This document shows, in pieces, positions 15,368-22,197 of a stretch of DNA of 36,829 nucleotides. Source of the stretch: Chloroflexota bacterium (GTDB lineage: Bacteria; Chloroflexota; Chloroflexia; Chloroheliales; Chloroheliaceae); the NCBI GenBank assembly GCA_902812345.1, contig CADDZM010000015.1, forward strand, positions 1 through 36,829, in the 5' to 3' direction. Under the pieces are notes generated by a model, which had not been told where the DNA came from, did not search any database, and worked only from the letters and a program-made list of their open reading frames with translations. The position numbers and the translations under genes are program-made. Positions within the stretch are counted from its first letter, which is position 1. The number at the start of each line of letters is the position of its first letter.

Positions 15368-17575
15368 TTATGATTGGTCAGAACTTGGAGCGGTCAGGGC
15401 GTACATCCGGTAATCGAGTGACCCAATGTAGACGTGGCCGTTATCAATGGCCGGAGAGGCGCTAATTGGCCCTTCGGTGGGGTAGAACCAGCGGGGAGTA
15501 CCTTTTTCCGCGTCAAGGGCATACAAATTCCCATCCACGCAGCCAAAATATACCACTCCATCCGCGATACGCGGCGAACTGGTTACCTGCTTGCCGGTGT
15601 TGAATTTCCAGCTCAACCGGCCATTTTTAGCCTCCAGGCAGTAAAGATAACCGTCTACCGAACCTACATAAACTTTCCCGTTGTAAAACAGGGGCGAGCT
15701 ATTGACATAACTATTCGTCTTGAACTTCCACAGCACCCAGTTATTTATAGGGTCCCAGCAATAAAGATTGCCATCGAGCGAACCGAAAATTACCATATTC
15801 TCATGGACCATCGGCGAACTGATAATGCCTTCAAGGGCGCGGAATTTGGTTTTAATGTTGCCGTTGTTACCGTCCAGGGCGTAAACGTGACCGTCCATAC
15901 TGCCGACATAAACTATCCCGGCTGACACCGCCGGAGTGCTGCGGACCGGCGCCCAGGTGCGTTGTTTCCAGACCACCCGCCCGCTGCGGGCTTCTACACT
16001 GTAAACGTGCTGGTCGTCCGAGCCAAAAAATACCAGGGGCGAGTAGTAGCGGGCCGAACTGCGAATCGGGCCGCCCGTCCGACAAGTCCAGACCTGATTG
16101 CCCTGCTCGATGTCAAAAGCGTAAAGGGTGCCGTCTTCCGAGCCTACTATGATAGCCCGGTCGGTGATGGCCGGGACAGTGCAGACCCCCCCGGTCGTGG
16201 GCGCTTTCCACAAAAACTCGCCCCTGGCCGCGTCAAGGGCGTACAGGTTGCTATCATAGGAGCCGAAATAGACCACGCCGTTACTGACGACCGCGTTATT
16301 GCGGATTTCTTCCTCGCTGGCGAAGCTCCAGACAAGCTGGCCCATCGGCAAATCTTCCGGGGCAGTCAGCGCCTCGCTTTCTTCAACCGGTGTCTGGCGG
16401 AAACGGCTGCTGGTCGTCCCGTTCGTCATATGTTCAGGGCGAGCGGCAGGCGCGACGGCGGCATGGTTGTTCAGGCCTGGAATGTTCAGGGAAGTCGGGT
16501 TAATGTTAATGCCGGTTAAACCGGCCCCACGCGCCGCCACCAGGCTGCTGGTGATAGGGTTCAGGCCGCCGGTAGCGCCGCGATGCCCGTTCCCATTACC
16601 ATCCGGGCCGCCCTGGTGGTACTGGGCAAATTTTCCTTCGAGAACTTTAAGCAAAGCCTGGCGTAGCTCGGCCACGGTCTGCCAGCGTTTAGCAATATCA
16701 AACTCCAACGCTTTCATAACCACGGCTTCGGTTTCAGCCGAAACTTTTGGATTCTTGCTCCGGGGGAGCCTTTCATGGAAAGTGAAAGGCACTTCCATAC
16801 GCGGGTCGGAGTTGGTCAGCAACTGGTGGAGGGTTGCGCCCAGGGCGTAAATATCACCGCCGGGCAGGGCCAGACCTTTGTACTGTTCAGGCGGCGAATA
16901 ACCTTCCGTACCGATCATGGTGCCTTTTTTGTCTTCCTGGAAATTCTTGGCAATACCGAAGTCAATCAATACAAGCCGGTTGGCGTGGGTGAGCATAATG
17001 TTCGAAGGCTTCATGTCGCGGAAGACAATCGGTTTAGGCCGGTGATTGTGCAAATAGCCCAGCACGTCGCAAAGCGCGACCCCCCATTCCAGCACCTGTT
17101 GCTCCTCAAAGGGTGTGTTTTGTTCTTCCAGGACTGCTTCGAGGTTTTTGCCTTCAATATATTCGAGGACCAGGTAACGCCGGTCGTTAGCGGCAAAGAA
17201 ATCAAAGATTTTCGGGATAGAGGGATGGTTGAGCATCGCCAGGAAGTTAGCTTCTTCCTCAAAGCGTTTGAGTTTATCCAACCGCACGTTAGGGTCGGTG
17301 GAGACATCAAACATTTCTTTAATGGCGCAGACCCGCACCGTCGAGGCAAAGCGAATATCGCGGGCGCGGTAAACGGTACTCATACCGCCGTAGCCGATAG
17401 CCTGTTCTACCTCGTAACGGCCTTCCAGCAACTGCCCGCGCGGCATGGTGTTACCGGCGCCAAGGCTATTGCGCAGGGCTTCCAGGGATGTTGTTTCATC
17501 CTTCTTGTCGCCGCGCTCCGGTTCGGGTTCGTTTGGCTTATTTAAGCTCGTAGTACCGATTTTTTTGATTATCAT
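15368..17575 (-). CDS. Ser/Thr protein kinase fused to a PQQ-type beta-propeller
   Basis: The 735-residue protein has a Hanks-type kinase domain (about 54-312): glycine loop GYGGMSTVYRAR, Lys86 in AIKEM, the catalytic loop VFRDMKPSN with Asp187, and DFG at 205-207. The usual His of the HRD motif is Phe185. After a Gly/Pro-rich linker (315-410) come about eight repeats of a PQQ/BamB-like propeller (415-728), each with a YVGS.DG.LYALDA core. No transmembrane helix separates the two, so the propeller is predicted to be cytoplasmic, unlike the extracellular sensor propellers of many kinases. The propeller may bind a ligand or act as a docking platform. The ribosome site before the ATG is weak; the promoter lies at 17699-17727. 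Confidence 0.92.
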   Translation of the reverse strand: MIIKKIGTTSLNKPNEPEPERGDKKDETTSLEALRNSLGAGNTMPRGQLLEGRYEVEQAIGYGGMSTVYRARDIRFASTVRVCAIKEMFDVSTDPNVRLDKLKRFEEEANFLAMLNHPSIPKIFDFFAANDRRYLVLEYIEGKNLEAVLEEQNTPFEEQQVLEWGVALCDVLGYLHNHRPKPIVFRDMKPSNIMLTHANRLVLIDFGIAKNFQEDKKGTMIGTEGYSPPEQYKGLALPGGDIYALGATLHQLLTNSDPRMEVPFTFHERLPRSKNPKVSAETEAVVMKALEFDIAKRWQTVAELRQALLKVLEGKFAQYHQGGPDGNGNGHRGATGGLNPITSSLVAARGAGLTGININPTSLNIPGLNNHAAVAPAARPEHMTNGTTSSRFRQTPVEESEALTAPEDLPMGQLVWSFASEEEIRNNAVVSNGVVYFGSYDSNLYALDAARGEFLWKAPTTGGVCTVPAITDRAIIVGSEDGTLYAFDIEQGNQVWTCRTGGPIRSSARYYSPLVFFGSDDQHVYSVEARSGRVVWKQRTWAPVRSTPAVSAGIVYVGSMDGHVYALDGNNGNIKTKFRALEGIISSPMVHENMVIFGSLDGNLYCWDPINNWVLWKFKTNSYVNSSPLFYNGKVYVGSVDGYLYCLEAKNGRLSWKFNTGKQVTSSPRIADGVVYFGCVDGNLYALDAEKGTPRWFYPTEGPISASPAIDNGHVYIGSLDYRMYALTAPSSDQS

Positions 17576-17698
17576 TGTGATCTTTTACCGCTCTTAAAGG
17601 GCTTTGAAATTCAATTTTTTGCTTGGTTGGGTCAGGATGCTAACTTAATATGATTTTAGGCCAAACCCCAGGTAGGCTGTTATGGTAATTTTGCGAGA

Positions 17699-17727
17699 AT
17701 TATAAGGTACAAACATGGCGTGTGCAA
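17699..17727 (-). promoter_or_regulatory. Sigma70 promoter of the kinase-phosphatase genes
   Basis: On the minus strand TTGCAC (17722-17727), exactly 17 bases, and a perfect TATAAT (17699-17704). The leader to the kinase ATG would be about 115 bases. Confidence 0.65.
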
Positions 17728-17781
17728 TAGGACCTATTTCGCTAAAAATACAAACTTTGAACCTGCTCGTGGCCTGTTCAA

Positions 17782-17852
17782 ATTGCCTTCTTAGGCAATG
17801 ACCGGCCTGGCATAGCCGTTAAAATAACGGCTTTATGTTGCGCTGTCCGGTC
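17782..17852. ncRNA. Candidate structured RNA between the kinase and radical SAM-like genes
   Basis: Three nested or adjacent stems occur within 71 bases: ATTGCCT/AGGCAAT with a 4-base loop (17782-17799), AGCCGTTA/TAACGGCT with a 3-base loop (17814-17832), and GACCGG/CCGGTC (17800-17805 with 17847-17852) closing around the second. None is followed by a T-run, so they are not simple terminators. A minus-strand extended -10 element (TGTTATAAT, 17888-17896) lies just upstream. It could be an RNA element or a protein-binding site; the strand is uncertain. Confidence 0.35.
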
Positions 17853-17925
17853 TTAAATTTATTAAATATTTCAATCTGCCCCACTTGATTATAACACAAC
17901 CCTGTTCAGTTCAGTATCATTCCGG

Positions 17926-19005
17926 CTACTTCCACAGCGTATTGTGAATCGTTAAAGCCGCTCCACAGTAGCCGCATTTATTTTCCTCGAGGCCGGTCAG
18001 CCGCACTTCCTGGTTATGGCGGTCAATCAGGAGGCTGTGGCAGCGGTGACAGTAAGTGTTGCCGTTTACGGCGCTATCGAAAATGGCCGCAAGTGGTTCT
18101 TCAGCGGCGGGGACCGGCGCGCCTTCTTTCAAATAGATATAGTTAAGACCGCAATTTAAGCCGATTTCTTTTATCCGGTCCAGTTCCTGCCTGGCTCCAG
18201 GAAAGCCGCCCGAAAGATGCCAGGGTACATTTGCGCCAAGACCCTGTTTTATCCAGGTCGCCAGCAGTTCCATTTCACCCTTGCTGTCGTTTACGCCCGG
18301 AACAATACGGGTGTGAATTTCAAGGTGGCTTTTGTATTTGAACTGGGCCCGCCGGGCGATTTCCAGCACTTTCTGAAAATTGTGGCGACCGGTCAGGGTA
18401 TGAAAACTGCGCTCGTTAAAAGCATTGACCTCAATCAGAAACCCATTCATGTAATGGCCGAGCATTTCCAGGGCTTCCATCGTCATGTAGCCGTTCGTGA
18501 CCATGGCGGTAAACATGCCGTTAGCCCGGATATTTTTGGCGGCATCCAGCATGTATTCAAACCACATGCTCGGCTCATTGAAGGCAAAGACCACGCCCCG
18601 GCATTGGCGCTCAATGGCGAAATGGGCCAACCGCTCGATAGGCAAGAAGCGCGCAGCCGCACCGGGCGGCACTTCCACGAAAGCAGCCTGGTCCGGCGTC
18701 GCCGGGAAATTCAGGCCGTAGCCGCCCACGCTAAAGACCTTCACGCCGGGAAACAGGTGATAAAAATTACGGCTTTCGATGCGTTCCAGGTCAGCCTTAC
18801 TCACGAGGCCGTAATTGGTGGCCTGCAGCGTCCCGTTCTGGTTGACGCGCATGCCGCAAACCCCAACCTGGCCTGGCGCCAGTTCGCAGTGATAACTGCA
18901 AATACGGCAGCGCTTTACCTGGCCGTCCAGGTCTTCGGCCAATGGCGCCGGGTGGATACTGTGGGAAACTGGCAAGCTGGCGGTTTCGTTCACATCTTCA
19001 CTCAA
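17926..19005 (-). CDS. AmrS-like radical SAM homologue lacking the cluster cysteines
   Basis: The 359-residue protein follows the AmmeMemoRadiSam-type radical SAM enzymes along its whole length: an N-terminal cysteine set (Cys33, Cys36, Cys40, Cys50) with the GVCGMRVNQNGTL pattern, FPGVKVFSVGGYG, FAFNEPSMWFEY, MVTNGYMT, TRIVPGVNDS and PWHLS. The 4Fe-4S motif, expected as GCN-x2-C-x2-C-Q right after SVG.YG, reads GLNFPATPDQ: Leu98, Ala102 and Asp105 occupy the cysteine positions with no insertion or deletion. A C-terminal zinc ribbon (Cys319, Cys322, Cys344, Cys347) is intact. It should therefore not make a radical from SAM in the usual way. The start is a TTG at 19005 with an AGGG ribosome site about 9 bases away. 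Confidence 0.82.
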   Translation of the reverse strand: MSEDVNETASLPVSHSIHPAPLAEDLDGQVKRCRICSYHCELAPGQVGVCGMRVNQNGTLQATNYGLVSKADLERIESRNFYHLFPGVKVFSVGGYGLNFPATPDQAAFVEVPPGAAARFLPIERLAHFAIERQCRGVVFAFNEPSMWFEYMLDAAKNIRANGMFTAMVTNGYMTMEALEMLGHYMNGFLIEVNAFNERSFHTLTGRHNFQKVLEIARRAQFKYKSHLEIHTRIVPGVNDSKGEMELLATWIKQGLGANVPWHLSGGFPGARQELDRIKEIGLNCGLNYIYLKEGAPVPAAEEPLAAIFDSAVNGNTYCHRCHSLLIDRHNQEVRLTGLEENKCGYCGAALTIHNTLWK

Positions 19006-19402
19006 ATTTTAGAGCCCTATATAATAGTCACGACTCTATTTTACTAACTTCGATTCCACTATACATTAGGTATTTTGGGCCATTCTATCCACATATAACT
19101 AACTATACACATATAAAAGGATTCGTCCTGAAAGAATTCGTGGGTTTCTTCCGGTTTCAAATATTGTACGGGAGTGTTGAGAGAACGATTGCCCGATTTA
19201 GCACGGGAACTCCCTTGCTATTTCTGCTATTGTTTTTATTATAACCTATTTCGGGCGTTTTGGGACATTTTTAGCGGGTGGGGAACTTTTAAATAACTTT
19301 AAGATACGGAAATTTATCACAAACTTTACCGGGCGTGGCAAGGCTGGTGCTATAATATCTGTGTGATAAGGAAACATTTTTATAATCGGAAAGCCAGCTT
19401 AA
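19006..19402. other. 397-base intergenic region between divergent genes
   Basis: Apart from the plus-strand extended -10 element at 19348-19356, this A/T-rich gap shows no recognisable gene. A minus-strand TATAAT at 19238-19243 lacks a matching -35. No clear operator was seen. Confidence 0.5.
19348..19356 (+). promoter_or_regulatory. Extended -10 promoter of the MMPL transporter gene
   Basis: TGCTATAAT lies 46 bases before the ATG at 19403. No good -35 is found at 17 bases, which fits an extended -10 promoter. Confidence 0.5.
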
Positions 19403-21730
19403 ATGCTTTTTTATAATCTCGGCAAATGGATCTTTCGTCATAAATGGTGGGTGATTGGGGCTTGGCTTTTAGCCGTTGCCGTATCGGCTCCGTTCGTGCC
19501 GCAGGTGCTCGAACCGCTCAAGACCGGCGGCTTTTCCGACCCTAACCTGGAGTCTTCGCAAGCCGCGACCCTCTTGCAAAATAAACTCGGCTACAGCACC
19601 AGCAACCTGGTCATTTTCTACCAGAGCAATGACCCCCAGCTAAAAGCTACCGACGCTAAATTTAACCAGGAAATTCAAGCCTCGCTGGCCGACCTGCCCA
19701 AAGCGCCGGTGCCGACCCAGGTCGTGCCGCCTTCCCTGAATCCCCGCCAGATTTCCAGCGATGGCCGGACCGCTTACGCCGTCGTTACTTTCGAACTTGA
19801 TGGCGAAACGGCCGCTAAAATGCTGCCTCAAATCCGGCCTTTAATAAAGCAGCCTGCCGATTTAACCATGACCGTCGGCGGCGGTCTGGCCTTCTATGAG
19901 GATGTCGAACTGGTCAGCCAGCGCGACCTGCAACGGGCCGAACTGATTGCCTTCCCGGTCGCCGTGGTGGCGTTGGTGCTGGCCTTTGGCTCGGTCGTGG
20001 CCGGGGGACTACCCGTGGCAGTTGGCGGCGTGGGCGTCCTCGTTATCCTGGCCTCGATATTTGGCATCGCGCACCTGACCGACATTTCAATCTTTGCGGT
20101 AAACCTGGCGACTTTGCTCGGCCTCGGTCTCGGCCTGGATTACTCGCTCTTTTTGACCAGCCGCTTCCGAGAGGAGTTGGCGCGGGGCCGCTCGGTCGAA
20201 GAAGCCGTCGGTATAACCCTGGCAACCGCCGGAAAAGCGGTAGCCTTTAGCGGCCTGACCGTCCTTATCGGGTTGAGCGGCACGCTGCTTTTCAGGATTA
20301 ACATCCTGACCTCGGTCGGTATCGCCGGGTTCGTGGTGGTCGTGGTATCGGTCCTGGCTGCTACCACCTTGCTACCGGCCATCCTGGCCCTGATTGGACA
20401 CCGCGTTAACGCGCTTTCGGTGCCGCGGTTTTTCCGGCGCAAAGATCCGGCGGATACCTATATTCCCGGCCAGCAGGAAGGCCACGGCTTCTGGGCCTGG
20501 CTGGCGCACCTGGTAATGAAGCGCCCTGTCACCTTTTTTGTTCCCCTGCTGGCTTTGCTGCTGGTGCTGGGTATCCCCTTCCTCAACGTAAAATTCAGTT
20601 CGCCGGACGCTTCGATTCTGCCTTCAAATGTCGCCAGCCGCCAGGCTTTCGACCTCTTAAAAGCTAACTTTAACGAGAGCGAAGTTACTCCAATTCTGCT
20701 GGCGGTCCAGGCTCCGGCGGGCAAAAGCATTTTGACGCCCGACAACGTCTATTACCTTTACGACTTCACCCACGCCGTCGAGCAAGACCCGCGAGTGGCG
20801 CGGGTGGACAGCATTGTGACCTTCGAGCAGCGCCTGACCAAGACCCAGTACCAGCTATTTTATTCCGACCCTTCCAAAATTCAGGACCTTGTGCTGCGCC
20901 AGTTTTTGCAAAGTTACGCCAAAGATAACGTCACCCTTGTTTCAATTGTTAGCAAGTACCCTCCCACCTCGGACGAAACAAAAGCCCTGGTCCAGAAGCT
21001 CCGCAATAGCAGCATCGGCAACGGCATCACTTTTCAGGTTACGGGCGGCACCGCCGGGATTATGGACGTGGTAAACGGCATTTACGACACTTTCCCGTAC
21101 GCAGCCCTGGTGATTGTCCTGGCAACCTACTTCGTGCTGCTGATTTTGCTGCGCTCGGTCGTCCTGCCGCTCAAAGCTATCCTGATGAACGCCCTGAGTA
21201 TCCTGGCCTCGTATGGGGCGCTGGTCTACGTCTTTCAGGAAGGGCATTTCAGCGAAATATTAAACTTCAAGCCGCTGGGCCTGATTGAGCCGAGCTTGCC
21301 CATCATCATGTTCTGCACCCTTTTCGGCCTATCAATGGACTACGAGGTCTTTTTGCTCAGCCGGATAAAAGAAAACTACGCGCACACCGGGGACAACACT
21401 GCCAGTGTGGCCCTCGGCTTGCAAAAGAGCGGCAAGATTATTACCAGCGCGGCCCTGATTGTGGTGCTGGTCTGCCTTTCGTTCGTGACCGCCGATATTG
21501 TGCTGGTAAAGGCGCTCGGTCTTGGCGTAGCCGTTGCGGTGGGCCTGGACGCGACAATTGTACGGGCCTTGCTGGTCCCGGCCACGATGCGGCTTCTGGG
21601 CCGCTGGAATTGGTACGCGCCAAAATGGCTGCTGCGGATTTTGCCCGAAGCTCAGCTTGAAACGGAAGTCTTTACACCCGCCGCCGAGAAAGAAAGCGCC
21701 CCTGTTTCCGGGGCCGGAAAAGCCGGGTAA
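19403..21730 (+). CDS. MMPL-family RND transporter
   Basis: The 775-residue protein has the duplicated RND layout: one helix at the N-terminus (about 15-32), an extracytoplasmic domain, a bundle of five helices (about 178-335), a second copy starting with the helix at 374-392, another loop domain and a final bundle (565-735). The proton-relay signatures typical of MmpL/YdfJ proteins are conserved in both halves: LGLDYSLFLTSRFREEL (Asp246, Tyr247) and LSMDYEVFLLSRIKE (Asp646, Tyr647). Family members export lipids, siderophores or drugs; the cargo is unknown here. No TetR-type regulator is adjacent. The gene is monocistronic: it has its own promoter and is followed by the terminator at 21831. 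Confidence 0.93.
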   Translation: MLFYNLGKWIFRHKWWVIGAWLLAVAVSAPFVPQVLEPLKTGGFSDPNLESSQAATLLQNKLGYSTSNLVIFYQSNDPQLKATDAKFNQEIQASLADLPKAPVPTQVVPPSLNPRQISSDGRTAYAVVTFELDGETAAKMLPQIRPLIKQPADLTMTVGGGLAFYEDVELVSQRDLQRAELIAFPVAVVALVLAFGSVVAGGLPVAVGGVGVLVILASIFGIAHLTDISIFAVNLATLLGLGLGLDYSLFLTSRFREELARGRSVEEAVGITLATAGKAVAFSGLTVLIGLSGTLLFRINILTSVGIAGFVVVVVSVLAATTLLPAILALIGHRVNALSVPRFFRRKDPADTYIPGQQEGHGFWAWLAHLVMKRPVTFFVPLLALLLVLGIPFLNVKFSSPDASILPSNVASRQAFDLLKANFNESEVTPILLAVQAPAGKSILTPDNVYYLYDFTHAVEQDPRVARVDSIVTFEQRLTKTQYQLFYSDPSKIQDLVLRQFLQSYAKDNVTLVSIVSKYPPTSDETKALVQKLRNSSIGNGITFQVTGGTAGIMDVVNGIYDTFPYAALVIVLATYFVLLILLRSVVLPLKAILMNALSILASYGALVYVFQEGHFSEILNFKPLGLIEPSLPIIMFCTLFGLSMDYEVFLLSRIKENYAHTGDNTASVALGLQKSGKIITSAALIVVLVCLSFVTADIVLVKALGLGVAVAVGLDATIVRALLVPATMRLLGRWNWYAPKWLLRILPEAQLETEVFTPAAEKESAPVSGAGKAG

Positions 21731-21830
21731 GCAAACGCCTGGAAGCCCAGACCCTTCCTCGGAGCAGAGATAGCGGTTTGTAGCCGGGAATTCGGCTGGT
21801 CATCATAGTAAAAGAGAAACTTGCGCTTTT

Positions 21831-21864
21831 AGCGGTCCGGTTTACGCCGGGCCGCTTTCTTTTC
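21831..21864 (+). terminator. Intrinsic terminator after the MMPL gene
   Basis: AGCGGTCCGG (21831-21840) pairs over 10 bp (one G-U) with CCGGGCCGCT (21847-21856) around a 6-base loop, followed by TTCTTTTC. It lies about 100 bases after the stop codon. Confidence 0.8.
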
Positions 21865-21949
21865 ACATTAAACTTAACCCGTGTCTTCCCCGGTAATAAG
21901 CTTCCAATCCGTTTTTACCTTAATGGCATATAACTTGGTTAAAGAAGCT

Positions 21950-22073
21950 ATGCCTATACCATGTGGAAGATCTTCCACGTGGTATAGAGGAAGATAGCAA
22001 ACGCGACCGCCGGTACGGACATATCAAGGACTCCTACCAGGCCAGGGGCTTTGCAGAAGACGAAGCCTGCTAG
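21950..22073 (+). pseudogene. Fragment of a small KDRRYxHIKxSY-type protein gene
   Basis: Reading from CTA at 21954 gives a frame with DSKRDRRYGHIKDSYQARGF followed by AEDEA and then Cys and TAG at 22071. This resembles a widespread small protein family with the pattern R.YEHIK.SY..RG.SE..AEE(I/R)AA.TVNK, whose second half is missing here; after the stop only WATC is reminiscent. The nearest ATG (21950) is out of frame by one base, which would restore MPYHVEDLPRG if an extra A were removed. I take it as a decayed gene; the family likeness is from memory and not certain. Confidence 0.4.
21954..21987. repeat. 34-bp near-perfect palindrome
   Basis: Two 17-base arms beginning CTATACCA and meeting at AGATCT are complementary with a single G-T mismatch. 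No T-run follows on either strand, so a terminator is unlikely. It lies over the start of the decayed small gene, so it could be an inverted duplication that helped to disrupt it, or an operator. Confidence 0.8.
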
Positions 22074-22197
22074 TGGGCCACTTGTCACGGCCCTTGCCAA
22101 TGCTAAAGCTCACTGAATGGCGATTTTAGCGGCATATGCCCCACTAGTAGACCCTAACGAGATTAACGAGTTTTCAAGGATTCTTAAATACGAAATT

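Larger units (their letters stand above)
17576..17925. other. 350-base intergenic region
   Basis: This gap holds the kinase promoter (17699-17727), the set of stems at 17782-17852 and a second minus-strand -10 element at 17888-17893. No open frame in it resembles a protein. Confidence 0.6.
21731..22197. other. 467-base intergenic region with a gene fragment and a large palindrome
   Basis: The gap contains the MMPL terminator, the 34-bp palindrome (21954-21987) and a decayed small reading frame (21950-22073). Beyond it, CTGCTAGTGGG near 22067 and CCCACTAGTAG near 22138 form a long-range inverted repeat enclosing a GCTAAA/TTTAGC pair. No intact gene was found. Confidence 0.55.

Noticed and set aside
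11720-17575. Type VI secretion locus
   Set aside because: Only the phospho-signalling genes are present; no TssB/TssC, ClpV, Hcp, VgrG or TssM-like protein is encoded in the window.
17782-17832. Hairpins considered as intrinsic terminators of the radical SAM-like gene
   Set aside because: Neither stem is followed by a run of T on either strand, so they are listed as a possible structured RNA instead.
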